A DNA stretch of 64,000 bases. It comes from Larus michahellis (taxonomy: Eukaryota; Chordata; Aves; Charadriiformes; Laridae). Every line of letters starts with the position of its first letter. The stretch's first letter is position 1. The translations under genes and the position numbers were made by a program. The notes beneath the pieces were generated by a model, which was not told the DNA's origin, did no database searches, and saw only the letters and a list, made by a program, of their open reading frames with translations. The DNA is taken from contig NC_133903.1 of NCBI RefSeq assembly GCF_964199755.1, positions 8,227,001 to 8,291,000 on the forward strand, read 5' to 3'. Shown in pieces: positions 24,745 to 55,900 of this stretch.

Positions 24745-25153
24745 AACAACAACAAAAAAGCAATCCTATACCAACAATCAGTCCTTGTGGCAGACCTCTC
24801 GCAGCCAGGATCTGTTCCAGGGATGTACCCACCTCGTCCTCACTGCAGGAGGAATGGTGGGAGCCCGGCTACCTGGACTCTGCTGGATGTGGTTTATAGG
24901 GAAAGGGACAAAATGGAGAAAAGGGAGTAAAAAACGGGCATCCTTGGGGACCAGCCTGGGATAAAAAACTGCCGAGAGTCTCCCGCCTCAGGAGACCCTT
25001 CCACGACTCTGGCCTCCGTCCCTGGCAGCTCCGGAAGTTATTTTGGTACTAGTTTGCCCCGTATTGGGAGCCACCCCCTCGTCGTTTCTCCACAGACCCC
25101 GTTGAGGGTCGCCTCTTTCCGCCTTTAAGCCGGTTCCCGAGCCAGGCCGCTCC

Positions 25154-25170
25154 GGGAGGGGGGGTGGGGG
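25154..25170 (+). promoter_or_regulatory. G-run cluster, potential G-quadruplex next to COG7 inverted repeat
   Basis: Guanine runs of 3, 7 and 5 are separated by single bases. The 7-G run can be split into two tracts, giving four. It ends 12 nt before the extended inverted repeat begins at 25183. Confidence 0.45.
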
Positions 25171-25182
25171 AACAGGCCACGG

Positions 25183-25311
25183 GGCCTACGTTCCGCGGGG
25201 CCGGGCCGGCTTCCCCGCCGCCGCCGGCCCGGTCCTGCCCCGCCCACCGGGCGGGGCAGGGCCGGGCCGGCGACGGCGGGGAAGCCGGCCCGGCCCCGCG
25301 CAACGGGGGCC
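25183..25311. repeat. Long GC-rich inverted repeat upstream of COG7
   Basis: I paired the bases by hand. Core arms 25194-25245 and 25249-25300 (52 nt each) are reverse complements except for two positions: 25233/25261, a T-G pair, and 25221/25273, a C-A mismatch. The loop is 3 nt (25246-25248). Continuing outward, pairing goes on to 25183/25311 with three further imperfect positions (25193/25301, 25188/25306, 25187/25307). The whole element ends 116 bp before the COG7 ATG. It could extrude as a cruciform, or form a hairpin if transcribed. An assembly fold-back must also be considered. Confidence 0.9.
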
Positions 25312-25427
25312 ACCCTCCATTCCGCGGGTACGGTGGCCGGTAAGGGCCTTTCGGCGCGTTTCCTGGTTCCCTGTGAGGCCGCGGCCTGTGGCGGGGCCCG
25401 TCCGCCGCTGGGTCCCCACCGGCGGCG

Positions 25428-44854
<19,427 letters not shown>

Positions 44855-44986
44855 CTGTAATGTCCCTGCTGCTGGACACTGTTCAAGAGCTGAACTTTCT
44901 TGGGTTGTTTTTACTTCCCTATAAACTTTGCAAGGACAGTGAAAATGTCTCTGGGAATGAGGGGAATTTATTTCTGAATAACTTTT

Positions 44987-44992
44987 AATAAA
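44987..44992 (+). terminator. COG7 poly(A) signal (AATAAA)
   Basis: The first AATAAA after the COG7 stop codon, 133 nt downstream. Further candidates at 45360-45365 (AATAAA) and 45466-45471 (ATTAAA) would give longer 3' UTRs. Confidence 0.7.
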
Positions 44993-45465
44993 TGTCTTTG
45001 TCTAGGAAAAGCTCGTTCCATTTTTCCACCTTTAGAAATGAGGAAAGATGTCCTACAGCCAAATTTACCAAAAACTATCTGGATGACCTTGAGTAGACTG
45101 AGCAGCGCTGGCTTCTGACTAGAAATGTTCTGCCGGTTGCTGGAGAGTTCATGCTTCGTGGCGGTGAGATGACTGTCTTTTTCAGAAAATTTAATCAATT
45201 CTGAATCTAAAATTATGGGGTAGGTGCAACAAAGATCGACTGATTGGAAGCTTTTCTACCTGGAGGCAATCGTTATTGCTCAAGTCTGTCATTATTCACA
45301 AAGTCAAGAAGACAGTCTCGTCAGTGAGCAGATGAGGCATGAGCAAGCTCAACCCGGAGAATAAAACCAGTTTTGTAGGTTGTTCCTTGTGCGATTAATG
45401 TATTCTACTGAAAGCTATGAAGTTTATAAGAAATTTAATGGAAGTGTTGTTTTTGTGTAAAATTT

Positions 45466-45471
45466 ATTAAA
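45466..45471 (+). terminator. Alternative distal COG7 poly(A) signal (ATTAAA)
   Basis: A distal candidate about 610 nt after the COG7 stop. Another AATAAA lies upstream at 45360-45365. Which are used cannot be read from sequence. Confidence 0.45.
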
Positions 45472-45479
45472 GCTTGGTA

Positions 45480-48400
45480 TATAGATCTTTGTAAAACAAC
45501 TCGTCCAGACTAAGTATGCTTCCAGCGCTCCCACAGCTTTTTTTGTTAGGAAAAAATTGGACAAAATTCAAAGAGGGCCCAAAACTGGAATGCCAAAACT
45601 CTTCTGGTTTGGAGGGGAAACAACATCTTTCTTCCCCTTATCTTATCCTCTTACCACCAGATGCCATGGGAGAACGATTCTTTTCCCAGTGTCCGTGTCT
45701 TTGCCTCCTCTTTCCTTAATTTGGTTCCGGCTGCTCTAATCAGTGTTTAGCCCAATCCACAAATTTTTCTGCTGTCTTTGCTTTTTGGCTGGTTTTTTTT
45801 CCCAGGCAGCCTCTATCTTTCGGACAGCTGTCAGTTCTCATCCCAGTTTGGGGAGGCGAGGAGAGCAGAGGTGCTTTATAATCAGTTCTTGGGTTTTGTG
45901 GATTTTGGCACCTAAAAAAATTTCAGAGCTGGGAAGTAAAATTTGTTGCCTGGATTTTATTTTTTTTTTCTTGGCAGGGTTTTTAGTTAGATGGTTCCTC
46001 TTTTGTGTCAGGGTATGAAAAGTCTATTAAAAAAATCCCCAAATGAGTGGGAAATTTGGTACTGTGGTGTTGAGACTTCTCAGGTGTCTCGTTTGGCTGC
46101 GATTTGTGAAGCCTTTCCCCTGGAGAGCTCTGTGCTCGGTCCTGCTCCGTGCGCAGCTGAGTCTCCCAGCGGCTGCACTGCTGCTGCAGCAACAAAAACC
46201 CAAAAACCCTTGTGCATGTACACTTACCTGCAATCGGTCCATTTGGGGGAGAGAGCCAAGCCAGTAAAGAGCCGAAGTCAAGTACCTGAGACACTTTCTG
46301 CTTTTATTAGTTTGTCAGACGCCCTCTATAAACCAGCAGTAACTGGAATAGTAAACTGTCCGTGTCCTGCCAAAGAACATGCTGTTCTCTGAGATAGGTG
46401 AATCTCGCTGTTCGTGCCTCTCCCATCCTTCTCCTGCCTCGTTACTAGAAGGTGAGGACTTTTGATGCTGTTCTTTGCCTACTGCTATTGCATTTCAGAG
46501 GGCGAATGGCCCCGGGCAGGCACCCAACTGGAGCTGGAGGTGTGAGAAGCTGGAAGGTGCAGACACCTGAGACCTGCTGCTGCCTTTTCTGTCCGTTACA
46601 GCTCTGTGGCAGCAGACGCCGGAGCCCACCCCAGCGTGTCGGCAGCCGAGGTGCTGCGTTCCAAAGTGCCTCGGAGAGGGCTGGCCTGGGAAAACAGCTC
46701 TGCCTTCCCCCTCTCTCTGCAGCCTGTCTCATCGCAGCGAGCTCCTCACGATTTCATCAGCACAAGGAACAGGCCCAGGGTGTTCCACACAGAAAAGCAT
46801 CTGATGTCGCTGCAGTGTCTTTGTGTTTGAACAGCTATTCGGGTTCCCGCACAACCGGACTTATTGGTAGTGATGTTGACAGTGTTATCTGTTGGTGAGA
46901 GTGTGAGAATAGATGCCCAGGTTTTTGTTCTCAGCTTTTCTAGTGTTTTAAGCAATTGTTCCATTGTGTCTTTTGCAGGGAGAGGTGTTTTTTCACTGTT
47001 GTGAAATCGTTTGGAGGCCTTTGTCAAGATAAGTATTAGCTTGCGTGCATACATTGAGCACTGAATTGGGAGGGTGTCAGGTGCTTGTTTCTGACTGCTG
47101 CAATGTGGAATAAAGTGCTGTCACTTTTCAAGAACTCTCCTTTTTGGTAAAGGAGCCTGTACTGAGGGTTTGTGGTGCTCAGGGAGGGAAGCATCCCTTT
47201 AGGGAGAAGGGAAGTGAGGCGTCAGGCAGGAAAAGTCTAGGACAACTTGTAAGAGCTGGATTCCTCTGTCTTTACAAGTGTCCTAACTGCCTTTCGTCTG
47301 CCCTGTTGCTGCTCTGGGTGGTTTTATGTGCTTGCTGAGCTCATGCTGTACCCAGGGTTAGATGGTTTCCTCACAGAGCAGCGTGTTCGTGGGCTGTTGG
47401 TTATTTGCTCTTGCAAACGAGAACCATCTGACTGATAAGGGGCTGGGGGCAGCTTGTGGACTTGATAAGCAGGTGCTCCCTGAATCAGGGGTTTTATTCC
47501 TTATATCTTCCAATTCAGGTATTCTGTAGCTGCGGGTGACTGTAAATTACCCCTATTTTTCTACTCCTCATCCCAATCAAGATCGGAGGCGAGCATGGCT
47601 GCTCACCAGCCCAGGAAGGCTGGTGGTGAGGGAGGAGGTCTGTGCGCTGCATCCTCGCTTAACTGTGCCAGTTCGTAAGGAATCTGGCGCTGAAGGATGA
47701 AAGCGTCATATCCTTCTTCTCCTAGTGGAGAGTAGCAAGTCTACTGTTTGCTTAATGTGTAAAAGCTGGTTGTTTGTTGTTTCTGAGGCAAAACTTCTGG
47801 AGGCATCGTCCCCGATGCTAAATAGCCTGTAAAGCTTTTTGGTGGAATGAGTAGGAAGTTCTGCAAATGAAACTGCTCTGCTAAATGGCAGTGTCAGCTT
47901 CTAAATAACCCCCCTACCTCCTGATTTTTCAAGCGGTGGCAACTAAAACAACCGCAGCCTCTAGCTCGGGAGGTCCGTGAACCGTGGGCTGCCAGGAGGG
48001 AGAACCAGAGGAGGGGCTGTTCTGCACGTGCCCCGGCTGCAGGTTTTTCCCTGTGCATTGTTTTGCGAGCGCCGTCAGAATCAAAAGCCTCAGACCGGTG
48101 GGTTGCTGAAGCGACAGTGAAACCTCTGCACGGTTTAAAAATCTGCTTCTAATCTGCGTGGTGTCCTGCGCGTGCTGAGCGAGAGGTGGTGGGACTCCAG
48201 ACGCTGAGCTGAAACCCAGGAGGACGTGAAGGAGCGCACCACGGGTACACACCAAGCTCCGCTCATCCTCGCCCCTGCTTTCTCAACAGCAGAAAACCCA
48301 AATGGGCTGAGAAGGTGATTTCCAAAGCTATTTTGTTATTTAAGAATCTGAATTTAATTTTAAAAATGGGGTTAAGCTTCTTGTTCTTATGATGACCAAG

Positions 48401-49734
48401 TGAAATTGGAAAATGTCTGTAAAAAATTCAGATATCAGAAGTAACAGAAAACCAAACCTTTAGTTTAAGTTGCCATAAAATTTTAAAAATTCATGAATCA
48501 ACTCATAAAATTAAGGCTGCAGATGCTCTACGCATTATTATCTTGTAGCTACTGCAGCAGTGTTAGAACAGCTATACACCAGTACTTCAGGGTTTGACTT
48601 TTTCAGTGAGTTTTGAACACAGAAGTGCCCTCACGTGGCACGGCATCTCATCCGGCAGATCATCCCCCGGTTCCTTGGTCCTGCTCGTGGTGGTCTTCAG
48701 CAACTAGACCCACCGCTTCCACCGCCGCCGAGGGGAGATGGAGAGACCCTCATCACACCCTGCCCCAGCAGCTCTGCCCCGGAGCACCGTGCGCTTGGGG
48801 ACCTTCAAGCGGAGAAGGAGCGTGGACCCCCCTCGCTGCCCCATGCTCACGCCACGCTGGGCGCCGTGCCCAGAACCTCGTGTTCCCCGGTCCCATGATT
48901 TAACCACACAATCATGTTTCCTCTTGAAGTTTTACAAAAGTACTTCACTAAGGCAAGTCCAGGTGGGTTGTGATGGGCTCCTGGGAAAGCCGGGGGCCGG
49001 GTGAGCTCTCTGCGTCGCTCAGCCCAGGCCCACAGGGACCACCAAACGCCCCCCACCCCAGCTTGTCCCTGTGCTGGGGCGAGCGCAGCACCTCCTCCGC
49101 ACAAGCCGCTGCCATCAGCCTCTTGCCAGCGCTGAACTGCACCTGCTGCCAACAGGAAACTTAAAGGCAACTTTTTTATTTATTTATTGCCAGGAGTGGT
49201 ACTGTTGAACAGCCGGGCGCTTCCTCCCCACACCCGGGTCTTTATGGGGGCTGGGGTATTTATCTCGGACACATTAAGAGCCATGCCCACCTGCGGTGTG
49301 AGCGTTTATAAATCCTGAGCAGCAAACACCAACAGAGCATCCAGGGCTCCAGAAGCAAAGGGACTGTTTTCTTTCACTCTCTTTCCGTTGTGGTTGTTGA
49401 GGAGTGGAAATGCTGCGACCTCAGAAGTCCAAAGCAGCTTGGGTCCCAACCCCAGGGTCCGGCCCACGGCGCAGCACACACTGTGCCGTGTCTCAGCATC
49501 CGCCAGGCCACGGCCGTGCATCCACCATCAGGACGTCCTGGCCTCCCCCCAGCACTGCCTACCAGCGTGGCCACAACCCTCCCTCGACCCCCGGCCACAG
49601 CCCTCCGTGGCTGCCACCACCCCACTCTTCTCACTAAGGAGCGCTTCCCACCCGTGTCTTAAAAAGAAACGGTGACTAACGATTATATAGCAATACTGAC
49701 GTGTACAAGCTCTACACACTAAAGCCAGAGCCTG
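45480..49734. other. Intergenic region between convergent COG7 and SCNN1B
   Basis: About 4.3 kb between the ends of two genes that converge tail to tail. I see no exon with family resemblance, no CR1 and no RNA gene. There is an isolated plus-strand AATAAA at 47109-47114. From about 48600 to 49160 the sequence is GC-rich and open in several frames on both strands, which is what base composition alone would produce. Confidence 0.6.
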
Positions 49735-49751
49735 ACACTGACTTTAGGAGG

Positions 49752-49769
49752 TTTATTATGGGGTTTATT
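49752..49769 (-). terminator. SCNN1B poly(A) signals (two AATAAA on minus strand)
   Basis: The plus strand shows TTTATT at 49764-49769 and 49752-49757, i.e. AATAAA twice on the SCNN1B strand. They lie about 155-170 nt after the stop codon, which implies a very short 3' UTR of under 200 nt. Confidence 0.75.
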
Positions 49770-49923
49770 AGACAGAGCTTCTTCACAGGGGACGGTCGGG
49801 GAGGGGAGGACAGCCAGGGCTTTTTAGTTCCTTCCTAATTTTGATAGAGAGTAGAAGATCACTCAGCAAGTGGCAAACTGAGCACAGTGATGGCAGCCGT
49901 TGGGCAGTCAGGGGGTGCGCTGC

Positions 49924-52900
49924 TCACTCGGTTTCTGCGTCGCTGTCGGGACCGAGGACATCGAGGGGCTGGACACGCAGCGAGTCGTAGTTGGGCGGGG
50001 GGGTGCCAGGCTCGGGGGGCAACGCCTCGTCCCTGGGGAGGGCACCCCCATCCTCGTGCTGGAAGCCCAGGTTGGTGTGAGCCTCCACCAGCTCCGACAC
50101 CGTCGGGGGCGCGTCCGGGTACCGCGCCTGCGCCCGCTTCTGCTTCAGACCCTTGCACCAGCCGATCACGTTAATGATGGTGATCCACAGCGAGTCGATG
50201 ATGATTTCCCCAAACTCGATGAGGCACAGCACGGAGCCCCCCATCCAGAACCCGAACTGGCCTCCCAGGCTCGACAGCAGCCAGACGATCTGCGGGGAGG
50301 AGAGGGGAGTGAGCCGAGGCGGCGGAGCCTGGTCCCTCATCAGCCCCCACCGACCACCCTGTGTGCTGGAGCAGGGCCCCCAGCTCCTCCCTGCCGAGCC
50401 CCTCGCCTCGTGGGTGCTCCCTGGTGCTGCTTCGCAGTGACCTGCCCGGCGCCGGCCATTGGGGAGGGGAGGTGGCACTCACCGTCGTGGCGGCAGACTC
50501 CGAGATGGTGCGGTAGTTGTACTCCTGGAAGTAAATGTTCAGCTTGATGATCCCGTTTCTGTAAGGGACAAACGGCAGCTCAGAGCAGAGCCGGGCCGTG
50601 GGCATCCCGCGCCTCCACTCCAAGGGCTGCCCGTGGGAAGGTCCGCGCGCAGCCCGGCCGGAGCGGCTCATGGGTGTCCACCGAAACGTCTGCCGGGCAC
50701 ATGGAAAAAGTCAAAAAGTGCCACTGACTTCGAAGGGGAAAGATGTGGTTCTGAAGTTCCTCCTGAAGAAGCATCTGGAAGCTGCTCTGGGGCTGTTTGC
50801 ATTGCTTTTCACAACTGCCCTGGCTGGTTCAGAGGGGCTGTCACCCCCCCTCGGTGCCCTGCACCTCGTGTTCCCGTGTGCGCGCACAGAGCGGCTGCAT
50901 CGCCGCCGACCGCCGTACAGGGGGCTTAGTCTGTGAAGCCATTTCCTGCTTCTCTGGTGTTTTTTTTTCCCTTTGGGGAAAAAATCTCCTCTTTTCTCCC
51001 TAATTCAGGGTTTAGGTTCTCAAAGGGTAACTGAGCAGCTGCCCTGATTTTGGTGCATCCCCCCTGCTGCCACTGCTGTTGGCAGATTCAGAGCAGTATG
51101 AAGGGACGAACGTTATGATCCAGGAGCTGGACCCTGGTGGTTCCTAGCTCGAGAGCCTCCAGACTCCTGCCTGGGGCCGATGCGAGGTACTGCGCTTAAC
51201 GCCGATTTCACCTTAACTGCATGTGTGAGTTTGTCTGACCCAGATTGTCACTCTGGAGAGCAGAGGATACGCACGAAGCGCATTTCAGGTTCCCTTGATG
51301 TATCTTCCAGGCAAACGTGGAAGATGTCCCGCCAGATCTTGCCCTCCCTTTGCATTAGCACACGTGTGCTCTGGCCCATGGCCAAGGCTCATGTTAATCC
51401 GATGTTAACAGGCTCAATGGAGATGATAAAGCGGTTGTTCCTTTCGCTTACCTGTCCAGAGTCACATTTGTTGACATATCCCTTTCATAAGACAGAATAT
51501 GGAAAATCCAGTCCTAGGAAAACAACGTTTAGTCAGAACCGAGCGGAAGCATCCTCTCTGGGCACCCCCAGGGCAGGAACCCAAGGGTCTTGGTGCGGGA
51601 CCCCCGGGGAGGAGGCGCCGCCGCGGGGGGGGTTCCCTCCTCCCATCTCGTGCCCTGGCGGCTGCTGTTTGCCTGGACGCTGAAAATGTGTAATTTAGCA
51701 AAGAGGCACTTGCCACCCAGACATTAGCTCTGAAAATACTGGGTGATTCACGTGGCTAAGAACAGGTAATTATTAATGAACGTTTCAAAACAAGAAGTCG
51801 GTGTTACCTCCGAAGCTTCTGAGGGCCAGTCTGCCATGGAGATGGTCATCTTGTACTGCGTGTCGCTGGAGAGAGGAAAGGAGAGCATTGGTACAGAAGC
51901 TTCCCCTCCCCTGAAGTCACTGGAACTTCAGTTCTCGTGCAGAAAAGCAGCCCTGCGTGGTTTGCTGCCATTTTAGAAAGGTCAGAATTGATGGGAGAGG
52001 AAACGCAGGATCCCCTCCGCCTTTACAGCTGCCAGAAATGGCGTAGGTACTTACTTGCACGTTTCCTTACAAGAGTCGATACAAATCTGCCTGTGTCTTA
52101 TACTTGATCTCAGTGACGAATAGCAATATGCTGTTTGGTGAAAACAAAAAAATCAAAGCATCTGTTTAGATAAAGACCCCGCTTACTGGATTATATCAAT
52201 TTCATTTAATGAAATAGATATTTAGCTACGAGCCTGCTCCGCAGGTTTGCTGTCTTCCCCTCCAACCTTCCTTTCCTTGAGAAACTCGGGCAAAGCGGCC
52301 ACGCAATTGAATAATAAATTAAAAATACATTTTAATTTTCTGCAGGCAGTTTCTACGGAGTCAGCTTGCCCGGTGTCAGTGTTTTCGGCACAGCCCTGCA
52401 GGGGTAGGAGGGCGGCTGCTGCCGGCTTCTGCTCGCCCAGGGAACACCGTTTTCCCCCCCAGCCATACTCATCCTCGCGGGAGCCCATTGCCCCTGCTCG
52501 GACCAGTTTGTCTCTGAACTCTTCAGGCACAGAGGCCTGGAGCATCACCCCTTTTCCTCTTCCTTTGGTACCCAGAGGCTCCCATTACCTGCCCCGGCTG
52601 GAGGCAGCCGTCTGGGAGAGACCTGCCCCGGGGCAGCGCGGAAGCTGAGGTCCCTCAGCCCGTGGCCAGGACCAAGATTTCACCCCTTCTCCCCCAACAC
52701 TGACGCCAACGGCCATGGGGAAACTGTACAAAAGCCAAAGCCATTCACCTGTTGCATTTATAATAGCAATAAATATAATAGCTCCCGCCCCTCCTGCCTG
52801 CCGGGACCCTGGGAAGGCTCTGCAATGAGTGTTGTTCGTGTTCTTACCCCAACCTGGGTTATCTTCGTTATTGCAATAATTTACCCCTTCAGGTAAAGGA

Positions 52901-55900
52901 AACATATAGTGACCACATCCACAGATTTCAATCATGTGATTTTGGAAACAAGAGCGCAGGCAAGCCTGAAAAAGGGAAGAGGGAGCTGCTTAGACGTGGG
53001 CTGAACCCCCCTGCCCGCCTCTGCGCTGCCAGAGTCTACGCTGGCTGTGAGAATTACTCGGCTCTGAGGTATTTTCTCATTTTTTGCATTGAACAGAGGA
53101 TTTTGTGGCTGTACACAGAGAAGGTCGAAGCCGCAGAGGGAGCGGGTGCTGCCGGAGCCCACCCCTGCACGATGCCGTGATCCCATCCCATCCCTGCGTG
53201 ACGGCATGATCCCATCCTCCAGTGTGCCCTGAGCATCCCGGGCGGCACAAATCACACTCCCTTTACAATGGTGAGAGGAGGCGAGCGGATAAGCTGCCGC
53301 GCGCAGAGTTGCGCTGCAGTTAGGGTTCTCCTTGTGACGCATTTTTACTGCTGCTCCTCCAGATTTTAAGGTACGTCCCGGTTGTGAGCTGCCGGCGGGT
53401 AAGTCACCTCGCGGGAGCAGAAGGGAACTCAGTGCCTGCTCCCAGTCGCACAAGAAACTGCTCATTTCTTAACTATTTAGGGCTTCGTGGAAGTAATAAG
53501 GAGTTTCCAAAAAGGAATAAAAACATTCTGTTACATCCATAGACGCTGCTGTTGTCTCCGGGCTTCATACGGCGTACCAAAAAAGGGCTGGTTTCCACTT
53601 TAAAGCCGGGACTCTAAAAATACTTCAACATAAAGAGCAGGTTTTAGAAATACAAATTATCCTATCTTGTGCATCTGCTTCTCTCCTTGGAAGGATTGCC
53701 GCCGCGGCTTCGGCAGCTGCCGTTAGCTCAGCGAGGCATGACGCTAATCACCTGAGATCGGAGCGGGATCCTGGATGAACCAGCGCACAAAGCAATAACA
53801 GAGTCTATGAAAAGATAATTAAATTTAACAGCTCCAGCTAGGTAGAACAACCCGAGAATTTCGGTGCGATACAGAACGCTTACAGAGTTCGCCGCCATCG
53901 GGGAGGGATGGAAAAGCCCGATTTTGCTGAGAGGTCTCTGAAGTGACGTGAATTATGTGGACGCAGAACTCCAGCCAGCATTTAGCAACTTTTAAGTAAT
54001 AATGCAATCATTTCAAGTATTTGCTGAAACGTTATACAAGCATCTCAAAAAGTAGGGTAAAGTGGTCCGATTGTTCTCATTATATAAAGGCAAGAACGTT
54101 AAAACCCCCTGCTAAGACCGAAGCCCTCCCACTTGTCTGGGGTGTCTTCTTCAGGCTCTTGTAAATAACCCCCAAAATGCTTTTGATGTTTTCCTTATTG
54201 CCACCCTCCAGAAATGCTTCTCCCTTATGTTATGGCCTGTTACAAATTAACCAGTGCTTCATGTTTACACTATATTTTTCTACAGATTCAAGGTTTACAA
54301 ACACTCAACTTTCTCATCCCGATTTTAAAGTGAGGAAAAAGGCAAAGGTCTGTCTTCATTTCCCACGCAAAACGAGCAGGCATTTTCAGGGTGAAAAAAT
54401 GACTTAAAAGGCTTAAAAAGAGTAGGAGCGTTCAGGAGAGGAACCCCTCCTGTATATTTCTCTCCTGTCAGGGATAAATATGACATGTGTACACAAAATA
54501 CAAGCTGCTTTGCACATGGGAGGAATGTCATGGGGCACAAAAACTAAACCCCGGAGCCCAACAGTTCTCCAGAGAGCCCTGAGCAGCAGGAACCAGAACT
54601 GCTGGAAAGGGCTACCAAGGTGATCAGGGGACTGGAACACCTCTCTTAGGAAGAAAGGCTGAGGGATTTGGGTCTTTTTAGTCTGGAAAAAAGACGGCTG
54701 AGGGGGGATCTCATCAACGCTTACAAATACTTAAAGGGTGGGTGTCAGGGGGATGGGGCCAGGCTCTTTTCAGTGGTGCCCGGGGACAGGACAAGGGGTA
54801 ACGGGCACAAACTTGACTGTGGGAAGTTCCACCTAAAGGTGAGGAGGAACTTCTTTACCCTGAGGGTGGCAGAGCCCTGGCACAGGCTGCCCAGGGAGGT
54901 GGTGGAGTCTCCGTCTCTGGAGACATTCCAACCCCGCCTGGACGCGTTCCTGTGCAACCTGCTCTGGGTGACCCTGCTCTGGCAGGGGTTGGACTAGATG
55001 ATCTCCAGAGGTCCCTTCCAACCCCGGCCATGCTGTGATTCTGTGATTCTGTGAAAGGTGTCACATTAACGTCACAGCAAAAGCTTCCCAGAGCTGCAGT
55101 GACCGTTCCCGCTGCTGTCCTGGCTATGGCAACACACGCAGCTGTGGGGATTGCTCAACAAGCCCTTGAGTTTAGAGAATTTAGCCTGTTGGACATGGAT
55201 AACAACTACAGCCTACCCAACAACTAGATCGACCCCTTGCTAGTTGATCTACGTATAATTAAAAGCTTTCAGCCAAGCATGGAAATCGTAGGGGGGAAGA
55301 AAGGTATTCTCACAGCTGAAAAAGTAATTAATTGCCTTAATGGTGTGGCATGAGCAGTTATTCTTTTTGAAGGAGAAAACCTGCTCTGCAGCCTCCTGTG
55401 GCTTTGGTGGGCAGCCGGCAGAGGGGAGCCGCTCCGCGTTCCCAACTGGACACGCTGGAAGATGTCTTTTCCCGGTGTTTCCCACATTATTAAGGAACTG
55501 GCATTAGCCAAAGCTGTTGGGAGTTTCAGCCTGTTTCGGATGCTCTCCCCTGCACCTGCTGGCTCTGTCACCTTGGGGCGCCAGCAGTCAAAAAGGGGGG
55601 AAAAAACCAAAGAACCAGCAGGTTTTAAGGGACCAACGTCCCAGGCGCACCCTGCGCTCGCTTTGCCTGGTTTTCGGGATGAGTGGGAACCCTCCACTTC
55701 GGGGAGCCGAGCTCTGAGGCCACGGGAAAGGACCAGCATTAAACTGCGCTCGTATGTGGAGCTAAAAATACCTGCTTTTTTGTCTGCAAATTAGCACTTT
55801 GCTGGAAGGTCACCCAGGGCAGGGTCCCGGGTAACAGCAGAGACCCTGGGAGGTTTGCTGCGTTTCAGCTTTTGAGAAAATGACAGAAACGACCACTTTC

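Larger units (their letters stand above)
25120..25427 (+). promoter_or_regulatory. COG7 CpG-island promoter
   Basis: This very GC- and CpG-rich block directly precedes the COG7 ATG and continues into exon 1. It lacks a TATA box and contains GC boxes in both orientations (gccccgccc at 25237-25245, gggcggggc at 25249-25257). It also holds a G-run cluster at 25154-25170 and the large inverted repeat described separately. The transcription start is unknown. Confidence 0.8.

Noticed and set aside
48600-49170. Overlapping open frames on both strands in the COG7-SCNN1B interval
   Set aside because: GC-rich composition keeps many frames open. None shows family resemblance, splice structure or a convincing start, so no gene is called.
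54668-54997. Plus-strand 109-codon frame in SCNN1B intron as a possible host gene
   Set aside because: It is the C-terminal CR1 ORF2 frame, followed by the CR1 tail.
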